NCBI GenBank assembly: GCA_007570785.1
Contig: ML664152.1
Coordinates: 8,052,202 to 8,116,201 of the forward strand
Source: Antilocapra americana
Taxonomy: Eukaryota > Chordata > Mammalia > Artiodactyla > Antilocapridae
Direction: 5' to 3'
Length of the DNA: 64,000 nucleotides
Positions within the stretch are counted from its first letter, which is position 1, and each line of letters opens with the position of its first letter. This document shows, in pieces, positions 48,470-63,353 of this stretch. A program made the translations under genes and the position numbers. Under the pieces are notes generated by a model. That model was not told where the DNA came from and did not search any database. It saw only the letters and a program-made list of their open reading frames with translations.

Positions 48470-49080
48470 CATTTTCTAATTATATTCCATTATGGATCTC
48501 TCCACCCCTGTTTTTTACTTTGAATATGTAAAACATTAACATGGTTCCAAAGTAAAAAGTGTAATAAAAAAGTATTTTGTAAGTGTCACTCCTCCCACTA
48601 CTGAGCTCTTCAACACCATTCCAACTCATCCTTAGTAGGCAATCAATCTCATTAGTTTCTGGTTTATCTTTTTTGTCCTTATTTTTGCAAAACTAAGCAG
48701 ATAAATTGTGCATTTGTTATATCCTGGAAATCATGCCATTGTTTCATAACGACCTTGCCGTTTGTTTTTCAGCTGCACAGTCTTCCACTATACCTGGGAG
48801 TTCAGATGAATGAGCACCATAGCTCATTCATCCGAACTCCCAGGTATGGACATTTATGCTTATCAATTACAAATAACATTACAATGACTAATTTTGTACA
48901 AGTGCATCTTTATGTTTTTGGGAGAATATCTTTAGGGTAAATTCTGAGAAGCAGGATTGCTGTGTCAAAGGCAAATACATGGGTAGTTTTGTTAGATATC
49001 ACCATATTTCCCCCCATAAAGAATACACTCTTTTATATTTCCATCAGCAATGGATGAGAGAACATCCTTGCCTAGAGAGT
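48470..49080 (-). mobile_element. old L1M 3' end
   Basis: aacatggttccaaagtaaaa, then agtgcatctttatgttt, then gataaattctgag-type text at 48935 (gggtaaattctgagaagcag), then attgctgtgtcaaaggcaaa: the reverse of the common old L1 3' region. A long hairpin (48790-48847) replaces part of it. Confidence 0.7.
48790..48847. repeat. 26-bp-arm hairpin, one mismatch, 6-nt loop
   Basis: The left arm 48790-48815 and right arm 48822-48847 are reverse complements except at one position (A at 48803 against the C at 48834; a G at 48803 would pair). The loop is accata. The right arm plus loop fits the L1M context (accatagctcattcatcc). The left arm stands where L1 normally has a short TATGGATG-like segment, so the left arm appears to be the copied strand. 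Confidence 0.9.
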
Positions 49081-50229
<1,149 letters not shown>

Positions 50230-50690
50230 CCCCTACCTCCCAGTATGCATGCCCCTGTAGGGTCAATCACCTCCCTTAGAGTCTGTGTAGACCAGCAACT
50301 CACCTCTAAGCAATAAACTATGGCAGCAGTGATACACATCACCTCTGACTCTACATTACAGAGACTGGCTTCTTCTCTGTGCTCTTGGCTCTGAAAGAGG
50401 CCAGGCACCATGACATAAGCTATCCTATTGAGAGTCATGCAGCAAAGACCTCTCCAGCCAACAACTGTGGGCCTGACGCTCAACAGAGGCCACATTAATG
50501 AGCTTGTAGGCGATTCTCCCCAAGTTGAACTTGGAGATAACTGCAGTCTTGAGCGATGCGTCAGCTGCAGCTTCATGAGAGACCCTGAGCCAGAGGCATC
50601 AAGCTAAGCTGTACTGGGAGTCATGATCACAGAAACCGTGAGGTGATAAATGCTTGTTGTTTCAGGCTATTGTGTTTTAAAACTCTAGGC
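50230..50690 (+). mobile_element. probable old LTR (ERVL/MaLR class), 3' part
   Basis: The end gagagaccctgagccagagg, then agctaagctgtactgggagt, then gataaatgcttgttgtttca matches the 3' portion of old mammalian LTRs. Family not resolved. The 122-codon minus frame here is not a gene. Confidence 0.45.
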
Positions 50691-51310
50691 AAAAATATAC
50701 AATAGAACATGATGAGAAGTTGGATCTTGGTTTCAAGGTCCAAATCAGAAGCCAATGGAGAAATAAAATCAGACACTACCAATTTCTTAAAAGTCTAATA
50801 TTTCAATTTTTAAACAAAACTATTCAATTTTCAAATTCTGCTAACTACAGAAACATTATGCAATGTAGACAGAAACAATACTAAGGTTCAAACAGTATTA
50901 AAGTTTGTCTCTGATTGTCAAATATTTCAGGACGAATAATACAAAGAAATGCCTAGAATGAGCTGTAAGACTCTATCAGGCATATTTTATAGACCCTCAA
51001 GATAAAAACAATTTCTCCACCTTTCATTAGATATTAATAATAGGTCAACATCTTTTAATGTTATGTTCCCTTAATTTAACAAAGCTATCACTAAATAACT
51101 AACAGACTGAAGTAAAAAAGCCCACCTGACTAAGATGACTTGTTTTAGACAAATTAAGATGATATCAACATAAAAACAACACTAATATGTATAGGATACA
51201 ACCACTGAATATTATCAAATCACAGGTCAAAGCTGTTTGTATATGAATAATTTAAATGTAGCTTTTTGTCATATTAATCAATTAACACATCACTTTTGGT
51301 ATATTCTGAC
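50691..51310. other. intron DNA without recognised elements
   Basis: AT-rich. No exon or RNA is seen. Confidence 0.4.
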
Positions 51311-51595
51311 CAGCACACCTTGTTTTATTGTGCTCCACAGATACTGTGGATTTTACAGTTTGAAAGGTTTGTGGCAACTTTGTGTGATCAGATGACGGTT
51401 TCTTTTTAAGCCGTGAAGTATTTTTAAATTAAGGTGCATACATTGTTTTTTTAGACATAATGCTATTGCACACTTAACAGACGATAATACAGTGTAAACA
51501 TAACTTCTACATGCACTAGGAAACAAAAAAATTTTTTTGACTTGCTTTACCACTGGGGTCTGGAATTGAACTGTAATATATCCAAGGCGTGCCTG
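51311..51595 (+). mobile_element. Tigger1-like DNA transposon, internally deleted
   Basis: The left terminus reads cagcacaccttgttttattg with ttgaaaggtttgtggcaact just inside. The right part reads ttttagacataatgctattg, then aacataacttctacatgcac, and ends aaggcgtgcctg. Both ends of Tigger1 are present in about 285 bp, so the transposase is deleted. The flank beyond the right end begins TA. Confidence 0.8.
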
Positions 51596-53689
51596 TATAT
51601 AATTCTTTTTGGCCTCAAGAACTCAAAATAATGCTTATCCTTGATCAAAGAGGTAAAGTAGAAATTTAACAACTTTCAATATTCACTGAGAAGTCACCAT
51701 AAACTTTGCAAGATTAACATCGAGGAAGTAAATAATAGAATATTTTACTGCAGTTTTGCTTCAGAAACTTAACACTGAATTTTAGAATGTATTTGAAAAA
51801 TAAATGCTTTGCAATTTAAAAATAGAAAAGTACCTAAAAAGTCATTTGAACTTATGATACTGTTCAGCAAATAACACTTCAAAGAAAAAAAGCAAAGGGA
51901 GTGGCAATGCCAAATCTAAAGTGAGCATGGTTTCAAAATACTAAAAGTGGTCATTCTTGGCAGAAAGTCTGTTGGTACCTTCTGAGTTCTCAAACTGATT
52001 TAGCTCCTGCTTACAGAGACAGCACACAAGTTTGTGTACTGGTAAAAAAAAAAAACATTCTGGGTAAATTTCAGAAGATAATTTAGCTCACTTTACCAGC
52101 AGATGATTACAAAATCAAAGTGGTATCTTGAAAGTGTTAATTAATGTCAGATAATTACAGACTGTTTTTCAATCTAGTTCTAGAACACATCATGTTGTTA
52201 TACTGCGTACAATGGGAGCCTCTTCAATAAATAACCTTTAAACAAAAGGATAAGACACACACGATGTGACAAATCACTGGCTGAATTGAGACCGTAGAGA
52301 ACAAAAGGCACCTGTTGCTCCGGGGTGAGGGGTGGGGGTGCAGAACAGGTGTCTATTCCTTTGTTTCTCTCAGTTGTCACCCAACTGGAGAACAAGAACA
52401 AAACAAAAGCAGGAAATGAAGGAATATACACTTGGTATACCCAGACACAGTCCCAATGGAGGATTTTCACAGGTCACATATAATAAAACCTTTATCTCAC
52501 TAAAAGGGATACAAAATACATAATATGCTTTAATCTCACCCACCCCTTTTTTGCTGTCATTTTTAGTTAATGACAGCAGAATAAATGAAATAAAGGAAAA
52601 TTCAAATCAGCTAAGAACACAATGTTAAGGTCCAAATCTAGTGAAACATATGAAAATTAGGGAAACATAAAAAGTGTACTTTATTTACAGCGTTCATACT
52701 TGCTACAACAAAATTTCAAAAAATCTCAGAGATACGATTTAAATTTAGACTTTACTGTCCTTGTTTCTCAGTGTTTTTCCTCACTATACTTTAAGTTCAT
52801 GAAGTACAGGGATTGTGCAGCATCTAAAAGTAGTGCCCTACCTTGAGAACTCAGAGTAACTCTGCTACTGGCTTTAACTGTGTCTGGAAGAAATAATTAT
52901 TTCCTTAATTTGGACCTATAGTTTCCAAATGTAGGAAATATTGCATATAATGGGCTTTTTAATATACGTTTAAGAAGACTGTATTAAGAAAAGGGGAGGA
53001 AGGGCGTGAAGGTCTGACTGTTAAGAACCTTGCAGAAGAGAATGTATAATTCAGTGTCTCTAACTGTATTCCATAAATCTCCAGAGATTACTACTATGAA
53101 TTTCATTTTCCTGTCACACTCTGACAAACACCTAATGTCTACCAGGAGATATAAAGATTTAATACACAGTCATCAACTATTTTCCTACTTAGTGGGTAAC
53201 TGTCTTTGATTGCATGGTTCTGGATACACTTGTAAATGAGGATAAAATAAAAGATCTATAGGTGAGGAGTACTCTCGAGTCCATCCATTCTGAGTCCTCT
53301 GAGGAAGTTTGAAGGAATTTCATCAAGTCTTGCCCTGGTCACTGAAGACCCCGGTAAATGTCTGAAGTCAGCTTCTACCCAATGCAGTGTTCTTGTCTAA
53401 CCCTATTCAATCAGAGATGTAAAACAGCTCCTGAGCACACAGGTAAGTCATTATGGAATGTTTCAGGTGCTCTGTGTTTCATCACACACAAGACAAAAGC
53501 CAGCATGGAAGATCTGTTTGGCTATTACTCTCCAGGATGAATTTGTGACAGTGTGACCTGATCAGGAGGTATTCTGTTTCTGTTGAAAAAATATAAAGCT
53601 CCCATCAAAGTCTGGGAATATTTTTATCAATAACTGACTGCTAAGTGTGCACTGCTTACAGCGTTCTGTCATTAAATCTAGATCATACT
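51596..53689. other. intron DNA without recognised elements
   Basis: About 2.1 kb with no repeat that I recognise. A 9-bp-arm inverted repeat (tgctgtcat 52552-52560, atgacagca 52570-52578) is the only structure noted. Confidence 0.4.
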
Positions 53690-53903
53690 ATAGTTGTTGC
53701 TGAAATTGCTAAGTTGTGTCCCACTCTTTTGCAACCCTATGGACTGTATCCTGCCAGGCTCTTCTGTCCATGGGATTCTCCATGCAAGAATACTAGAGTG
53801 GGTTGCCATTCCTTCTCCAGGGGATCTTCCCAATGCAGGGATTGAACCCGAGTCTCCTGCATTGCAGGCAGATTCTCTACCATCTAAGCCACCAGGGAAG
53901 CCC
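53690..53903 (-). mobile_element. Bov-tA SINE
   Basis: tagttgttgctgaaattgct at the left, then ccaggctcttctgtccatgg, then the reversed head taagccaccagggaagccc. Same strand as MRPL3. Confidence 0.92.
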
Positions 53904-54209
53904 CTCATTCAGTAGGACAAAGAGCCAAATATGCAGTGATTTTTTGGGCCCTTTTATAGAAGGGAACATTTCCTGGCTGTCCTAATTAAACCCAGACACC
54001 ATGTTTGCTGTCCTAAGTTCCGTATGCTCTTCTCAAAACAGAAAACTCAAACAATTCTGTAATATCATGAAAAGACAAAACAGTTTTCTGAGTATTACTT
54101 CTTCATTAATATAGAAAACAGTGAATTATGCCACTTGGGAAACTGAGGGATTACTCTTTGGAAACAGATTTATATAACTGAAAGGAACTTAGAAACAGGT
54201 AGAATCTAA
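53904..54209. other. intron DNA without recognised elements
   Basis: No exon, RNA or confident repeat is seen. Confidence 0.4.
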
Positions 54210-54540
54210 AAAAAAAATAATGATACAAATGAACTTATGTAAAAAACAGAAATAGACTCACAGATACAGAACCAAAGGGGAAAAGGGTAGGAGAGGGATA
54301 AATTAGGAGCTTGGGATTAGCATATACAAACTACTATATATACAAAAGATAATCAATAAAGTCCCACCATGTAGTACAGGGAACTATATTCAGTATCTTG
54401 TGATAAACCATAATGAAAAAGAATATGAAAAAGGATGTATACATATATATATATATATATAAAACTCAATCACTTTGCTGTACACCTGAAACTAACATAA
54501 TATTATCAACTGTATTTTAAAAAAGAATTAAAAAAAAAAC
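54210..54540 (+). mobile_element. L1 3' end with (TA)n
   Basis: aaacagaaatagactcacag, then gaactatattcagtatcttg, then a (TA)n run at 54440-54463, then ctgtacacctgaaactaaca and an A-rich end near 54539. Confidence 0.88.
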
Positions 54541-55286
54541 CCAAACCCACATTTAAAAATAAAAGAAACTCAGAAACCATTTAATCCTAAACCTTTATGT
54601 TAAACATAATGAAATGTATCCAGAGAAGTTAAGCCACTTGCCAAAGGTTAAATCTCTGGTAAATGAAAGCATCTGGTTTTGCTTTCAACCCAGGTAACAC
54701 TGCCTCCTGATAAACAGAGTAAAGCAAAACTAAAGTAGCATATCAGAGAAGCATGGAGCTATTTCAAGGGCATCCTCATTACACTGTAAATTCTAGATGT
54801 GGCAAGTATTATGTACTCTTAAAATTGCCTAGAGTGCTTTGTAAGGTTACTACTTGGCTATACAAAACAGTTTAAGAGGCAATAACTTGATGTATTAGAA
54901 AACACCACACTGAATTCTAAATAACTTAATGTATTAATTCATTTTAAAAGATATTTCCTACTGAAGAAAACATAGATTTTTTTCTTTAAAATTTTGAAAA
55001 CAAAACAAAAAATTTGAAACAAACGAAAAAACAGTAATAGTGGAAGCACCCTTCTTTCAACAGTACGCAGAACTGAGCACATAGCTCAAGAGTTCCTGCT
55101 TTGTTAAGAACCTACCTAGCTTTTTAATCACTTGAAGGCTCTGATGGACAATATTTCTGTACATATTTTGATGTTTTAATGAAAGAACCCAAATTAACTC
55201 TTCCCTACTCCTTTCATTTTTACTACTAGGGACAACATTATCAAAGTAAGCCCCCTGTCTATCTCTCCTGCCAGCTGCTTCTCTTT
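54541..55286. other. intron DNA; possible MIR trace
   Basis: The segment around 54623-54670 (gaagttaagccacttgccaa, then ggttaaatctctggtaaatg) resembles a reversed MIR core. No exon is seen. Confidence 0.4.
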
Positions 55287-55500
55287 TGGGCTTCCCAGGT
55301 GACTCAGTGGTAAAGAATCTGCCTGCTCATGCAGGAAACACAAAGATGCGGGGTTGATCCCTGGGTTGGGAAGATCCCCTGGAGAAGGAAATGGTAGCCC
55401 ATTTCAGTATTCTTGCCTGGGAAATCCCATGGACAGAGGAGCTTGGTGGGCTACAATTCACTGGGTCACAAAGAGTTGAACATGACTGAGCATACATACA
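55287..55500 (+). mobile_element. Bov-tA SINE
   Basis: tgggcttcccaggtgactca head, then ttgatccctgggttgggaag, then the body ending gaacatgactgagcatacat. Confidence 0.92.
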
Positions 55501-56409
55501 TATTTTTCTATTTTGAGCCAAAGGGTAATGAGAATTTAAAGGACAACGATAACTTCAAAAATAGTAAGATAATGTCAGAAATTGCTATTTAAGTAATAAG
55601 ATTAGGCCTGAAAATATATGGGTTGTTTTCATTAGCCCAGACTCTTAGATTTTTGGATGATCTTACATACAGAAAGTAAAAAAAATCTTTTCAGTAAATG
55701 AATGAACTGTTTTCTGATTTCAATCTGAGATTTGAGAAATTACTTCAGGCACGCCACTGTCATGAATTCAAAGTTCAGTAAGACACATGGCAGGAAAGTG
55801 TCCCACACCTACCAGTATGGGCTCAACATCATCACCAGTGTCTTCCAAGTTCTTTAAGAGAGACCTAACATTTTTCTCCTAAACAATGTAGAATGTGTAT
55901 TTACAGTTTTCTTTTTGTTTATCTTACTTATCATTATCTTATCATTCTTTCCTGAGTTTTCTCCTTTAAAAAAAAAAAAAAAGAACAACTCAAAAGTTAA
56001 AATAAGCACTGCTAGAATTCAACAGAAAACAATGGACTAAACATTGTATGTTAAGGGTAGAATCTACAGTCATACTTTATCTTAGTGACTCTTTCTACAT
56101 TATCTAGAGATGTTTCCTCCTCAAAATTGAGAGAGAAAGAAAGGGAAAAGCGTTGAACCTCCAAACCTATCATCTGTTAGAAATTACAGTGGAATATAAT
56201 CACCATTACAGAACAAGATCATAGAATTTGTATTCTCAGACTCTTTAGATAAAAAACTATTTCTGGTTTAAAAATACAGTAAAGGTAAACACAATGCTTT
56301 TTTTCAATGTAAGCAGATTTTCCAATGTAATCATTAAAAGGGGAACATTAAAAAAATGCAAGGAAGCCTGCTGTAGACTGTGGGCCCTGGGTCAACAAAA
56401 GTTCTCAGG
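55501..56409. other. intron DNA without recognised elements
   Basis: A poly(A) run lies at about 55968-55982. No exon or certain repeat is seen. The segment just before 56410 may be 5' untranslated sequence of the neighbouring pseudogene. Confidence 0.4.
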
Positions 56410-56884
56410 AAAGTTGGATAGAAACTGTCTCTAAAAGCCATTGATTGGGTAGCCTTCAGGGAGATTAATAGCATCAGCATCAGAGTAGAGTAGAAGCTAC
56501 TGCTAATTCCCTGAAATTCTGGAATAAGACCCTCACCTCCAGGTTGGCTTACCTGCCTGAGAAACCCCCTGCCATTGACTGGACTTACAACAAGGCCAAT
56601 GTGACAAAGATGACTTTGAGAAGACGCTAATGCCCTGAACGTTCCTATGCCAGAGGATAAATACGCTGCACAGGTAGACACTGAAGAAAAAGATGTGAAA
56701 AGTTGTGCTGAGTTTCTGTTTCTCTCAAAGACCAGAACTGAGGACTATAAGAGCTGGAGAAGATGAGGAACATAGTACACTTGATCAGATGACCACTGAG
56801 CACTGGAATGAAGTTTTCCCAGAAACCACATTAGACAAGAAAAAGTACTCCTACTAGCCTCACAAGCCAATTGAGAACTTATAA
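56410..56884 (+). pseudogene. ATP5PD: ATP5PD (ATP synthase peripheral stalk subunit d) processed pseudogene
   Basis: Translated blocks follow subunit d in order without introns. At 56410-56470 KLSLKAIDWVAF. At 56508-56612 SLKFWNKTLTSRLAYLPEK followed by PPAIDWTYNKANV. At 56641-56755 VPMPEDKYAAQVDTEEKD followed by VKSCAEF. At 56780-56884 LDQMTTEHWNEVFPETT, then LDKKKYSY and PHKPIENL with a final TAA. The family protein is about 161 residues, so nearly the full length is present. It is clearly dead: AAA stands at the initiator position (56410), TAG at 56419-56421, a conserved tryptophan is TAG at 56855-56857, and the frame changes between the blocks. Sequence after the stop, to about 56960, may be retained 3' untranslated region. 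It lies antisense inside an MRPL3 intron. Intron absence and position indicate L1-mediated retrocopying. Confidence 0.93.
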
Positions 56885-56995
56885 ACTTCAGTCTGGGAGA
56901 AAGCTCTGGCCCCCGAATTATAAACTCTGACACTAAAGATAATTACACAGTGAAAAGACAGTTTAAGGAAGTCTTCAAGAAGAGGTTCCTAGTCA

Positions 56996-57457
56996 TAAAA
57001 AGGAACACATTTGAGCCAGTTCTAATGAGGCAGATGAACCTAGAGCCTATTATGCAGAATGAAGTCAGAAAGAGAAAAACAAATATCGTATATTAATGCA
57101 TATATATGGAATGCAGAAAGATGGTACTGATGAACCTATTTGCAGAGCAGCACTGGAGATGCAGACATAGAGAACAGACTTGTGGACACAGTGGGGGAAG
57201 GAGAGGTGGGACAAATGGAGAGAGTAGCATGAAAACATATACATTTATCATATGTAAAACAGATAGCCAGTGGGAATTTGCTGTATGATTCAGCGAACTC
57301 GAGCCGGGGCTTTGTGACAACCTAGAGGTGGGATTGAGGTTCAAGAGGGAAGGGATGTATGTATATCTATGGCTGAATCACGCTGATGCATGGCAGAAAC
57401 CAACGCAATACTGTAAAGCAACTATCCAATTAAAAATAAATAAATTTTTAAAAAAGG
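56996..57457 (+). mobile_element. bovine L1 3' end
   Basis: acatttgagccagttctaat, then cagaaagatggtactgatga, then aaaccaacgcaatactgtaa, then an A-rich tail at 57430-57455. It lies about 110 bp downstream of the ATP5PD pseudogene. Confidence 0.9.
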
Positions 57458-57905
57458 GGGGCTGCTTGTGTTGGTTACTGGTCCCTTAAAAGAAAATGTC
57501 AGTGGACAATTTCGTTCTTCAAGTAGATAGATTCTATTACCACTATATTTTCTTAAATTAGTATTTTTCCATTTTAAATTTTTCTTATTTCTAATGTATA
57601 TTTAATCCAGTAATTAAAACTGAAAGTATACAGCAAAAAATTTGAAATACTCAAAATATAAGCATAGATTTAACAATTAAATATAATTATTACAACATGA
57701 AAAAAATAAATTTCAATTAGAAACAAGTCTCAAATTAATCTCCAATGGAAAGGAGATGATGAATCCAGTTACTAAGGAGACCAGTTTTCAGTTTCATGCT
57801 AATTAAAATGTGGGTAATACACAGTCTTACTTTTACTGAAATGTTATTTGAAATCAGATTAATTAGACTTGCATGCTTTAAAACAGATGTCCACATGTTA
57901 TCATT
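57458..57905. other. AT-rich intron DNA without recognised elements
   Basis: No exon or certain repeat is seen. Confidence 0.4.
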
Positions 57906-58440
57906 TGAGTTGAGTTGAGTTCAGTTGCTCAGTTGTGTCCAACCCCATCGACTGCAAGCACCAATTCCTGGAGTTTGCTCAAACTCATGTCCATAGAGTC
58001 GGTGATGCCATCCAACCATCTCATCCTCTGTCGTCCCCTCCCCCTGCCTTCAGTCTTTCCCAGCATCAGGGTCTTTCCCAATGGGTCAGCTCTTCATATC
58101 AGGTGGCCAAAGTATTGGAACTTCAGCTTCACCATCAGTCCTTCCAATGAATATTCAGGACTGATATCCTTTAGGACGGACTGATTGGATCTCCTTGTAG
58201 TCCAAGGGACTCTCAAGAATCTTCTCCAACACCACAGTTCAAAAGCATCACTTCTTTGGTGCTCAACTTTCTTTATGGTCCAACCCTCACATCCATACAT
58301 GACTGGATGGATAAAAAGTAAATAAGCACGGTGATGATATACAGCCTTGAGGTACTCCTTTCCCAATTTGGAACCAGTCTGTTGTTCCATGGCTGGTTCT
58401 AACTGTTGCTTCTTGACCTGCATACAGATTTCTCAGGACT
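57906..58440 (-). mobile_element. BovB with internal deletion
   Basis: 3' tail gagttgagttgagttcagtt, then C-terminal coding sequence to cacatccatacatgactgg at about 58306. It jumps there to the RT segment agtctgttgttccatggctg. The RT active-site region between them is missing. Confidence 0.9.
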
Positions 58441-58544
58441 AATTTGAGTAGAGCTGAGAGAAGGCAGGCACTGGGACTCTGTGCTGGGTAAAGGAGCACA
58501 GGAAAAGCAAGTTCACTGATGAGCTCCTGACTGTTCTTCAGTCC

Positions 58545-58735
58545 AGTGGTTCTCAGTGTGGCCCTTGGACTAACAGCATCCACATAACCTGGGAACTTGT
58601 TGGAAATGCAAATTCTCAGGTACTTCCCCAGATCTAGTGAATATGACGACTGGCAGGAGGTGGAAGATTGTTTAATGAGCCTTCTTGGAGATGCTGAAGC
58701 CCACTCAAGTGTGGGAACTGATGCTCCAGGCTATG
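58545..58735 (-). mobile_element. MER5A (hAT-Charlie) DNA transposon
   Basis: ccagtggttctcagtgtggc terminus, then cctgggaacttgttggaaat, then gcaaattctcagg. The right end is decayed. This is the classical non-autonomous Charlie-derived element. Confidence 0.85.
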
Positions 58736-59580
58736 AACCCTTGTCCCTCATCTGACCTAACTATATTAGTGGAACACTTTTTCTCCAGTGTGTACATCTA
58801 TAACATCATTAATAATCAAGATGATGGAACCCAGAAGTTTCAAAATTTTAAAACAGGGGCTGCAAAAGGAGGACAAAGTAGAATATCTCTGACTGCTACA
58901 ACTTGGAGCCTATGTCCAAAAGATAATGGTTCCATTTATAGTCAACAAGGAGAAAACATTCTCACTGGCTGGGAAGGACTAAAACTCCAAACTGGGGGAA
59001 CTGTTCAAAAAGTGAGAAGCATCATGGAAAGGAGACAGAAGAATTTAAAGAGGAGAAAGAAAAGCAAGCAAATTCATGGGGAAAGTCAATGGCAGTGACA
59101 GCTGCCACCAGGACTGTGTAGAGCTTAGATCTAAGCCTGCTCAGGAGAAATCCAAAACATCTCCACACGAGGAGGACAGAGTTCTGTAAATTTGAAAGCA
59201 CTTACAAGCACCCTGAGGCCATAATAGCATGCCAGCTATGAAAACTGTAGTTATCAGCAACATTTAGCAAAAGATCAGTCTGTTTCACTTTGATCTCAGG
59301 TAATACCCCCAAAAGGTACACACACTAGAGTACTATGCACACATTATACAGTCAAACAGAAGGTGGTACAGTGGCCCACACAGCACATGTAGGTCGCCCT
59401 TCTCCACAGTTGCTTGTCAACTATTCTAAAGCCTAGGGCTAGTTCCTCTCTCAGTTCTCATCAGCTGTTTAGTCCTGAGGCTGAAATGCACATGGCTGTA
59501 CATACTCGTCTTCTAGATATATGCTCTTAGAACACAAACCAACACACTCTCACAAGGTCGGAGTTTTAAAAACAGCTTTT
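58736..59580. other. intron DNA without recognised elements
   Basis: A plus frame of 137 codons (58685-59098) starts inside the MER5A and has no recognisable domain. I do not call it a gene. Confidence 0.4.
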
Positions 59581-59594
59581 AAGAAGTTAAGGAA

Positions 59595-59724
59595 TGGGGG
59601 AAGGGGAAGGAGGCTCAAGAGGGAAGTAATATATGTGTAATTTTGGCTGATTTGCATTGCTGTATGGCAGAAACCAACACAACACTGTAAAGCAATTTTC
59701 CTTCAATTAAAAAATTAAAAAAAA
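59595..59724 (+). mobile_element. very short bovine L1 3' end
   Basis: ttggctgatttgcattgctg, then aaaccaacacaacactgtaa, then a poly(A)-rich tail. Only about 130 bp. Flanks aagaagttaaggaa (59581-59594) and aagaagtcaaagaa (59725-59738) match at 12 of 14. Confidence 0.88.
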
Positions 59725-59738
59725 AAGAAGTCAAAGAA

Positions 59739-60570
59739 ATCTAACAACAGCATACGTAATAAAAGCATCTACTGAACACAGACACTAAAAAGGCTAGGCT
59801 CCAATCCAAGCTTGTCACAAACACTACCACAAGACATCTGCTAACAAAGGAAACTGATTTTGTGGGGCTTCTTGAATATCTCATTTATCCTACAAAATAT
59901 GCGGTGGAAAGCACACATTATTAACTGTAAGTTAACAAATTACCATGAAGTATTTTATTATATGTAATAATTCAAGAATTTAAAAAGTAAAACCATCTGA
60001 TTCATAACACACGTCTCCCTATCTATGCAAACCAAAGCTTTATAGTTCCAATATTTTGACTTCTTCACAAGGGCAGGCGGGACAAATGTTACCATTAGAC
60101 CAGTAATTTCAGAGGCCCCAGCAAGTAGGAATGAGTTCACAATAATCAGGAAGAAGGGAGAAAAAGAGGACAGTTCACAGTCTCTTTAAAGCCTTACTCT
60201 CCTTTCTAGGCTGAAACCCCTCCATTTCTAAATAGCTAATCAAAACCTAAGGTCCCTAGGACATGTGTGCCATGGCCCATATTTGAAGGTAGGCAATAAT
60301 AATAAGGAAGTGAAGAAGTATCTGACTGCATTTAGGAAACTGACACTAGATTTATCTGGTTTCCGTGGATACAAGCAGCAGCTCTGGCTCAGTCACTGTG
60401 ATCTAAGGTTATCCCAGAGCGCCTCTAGGCTATTTTCATTTTCAAAGGGTCCTCAGTCAGAATATTCCTGGAATACAGGCTGCACACCTTGTCAAATGAC
60501 AAAAGGAAAACCGAGACACATAAAGCAGTGAAACTGTCATCAATGTTAACAGAAAAAGAAATGAGAGTGA
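59739..60570. other. intron DNA without recognised elements
   Basis: No exon, RNA or confident repeat is seen. Confidence 0.4.
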
Positions 60571-60579
60571 ATGAGAGCT

Positions 60580-60704
60580 TGGGAATACCCTGGCAGTCCA
60601 GTGGTTAGGACTAGGCACTTTCACTACCATGGATTGGGGGTTCAATCCCTGTAGCTGAACTTAAGATCTCACAAGCCTTACGGCGTGGCCAAACAAAAGA
60701 ATGG
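60580..60704 (+). mobile_element. CHR-1-type SINE with 9-bp target duplication
   Basis: gggaataccctggcagtcca head, then gggttcaatccctgtagctg. The body ends cggcgtggccaaac. The duplication atgagagct is exact at 60571-60579 and 60705-60713. Confidence 0.9.
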
Positions 60705-60713
60705 ATGAGAGCT

Positions 60714-63253
<2,540 letters not shown>

Positions 63254-63353
63254 CTGGCTTAATAACAGCATTATCTGTTACGTTAAACATTTTAATTTTC
63301 TGCTTTGGTGGCAATCCAAGTTCTTGGTAAAATTCCAATATAGATGCAGATTT
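63254..63353 (-). CDS. MRPL3: MRPL3 internal exon ([16 protein letters not shown]), most 5' in window
   Basis: 100 bases: 33 codons in phase 0 plus one base of a split glycine codon. It reads [17 protein letters not shown], then [12 protein letters not shown]. The acceptor is ttcctctag-like (cctctag|AAA) and the donor CCAG|GTAATC, with a non-G at +5. It corresponds to the segment just ahead of the uL3 beta-barrel. Earlier exons, including the mitochondrial targeting sequence, must lie to the right of base 64000. Confidence 0.94.

Noticed and set aside
52318..52342. G-rich tract as a quadruplex
   Set aside because: Only three runs of three or more G, so it does not meet the usual four-run pattern.
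56334..56681. 115-codon minus frame
   Set aside because: It is the antisense shadow of the ATP5PD pseudogene, which explains this stretch on the other strand.
56410..56884. ATP5PD as a functional intronless gene
   Set aside because: The initiator codon is lost, in-frame stops occur (56419, 56855) and the frame changes between blocks.
58685..59098. 137-codon plus frame in an MRPL3 intron
   Set aside because: Its first codons lie in a MER5A transposon and the rest has no recognisable protein pattern. Conservation data would be needed.
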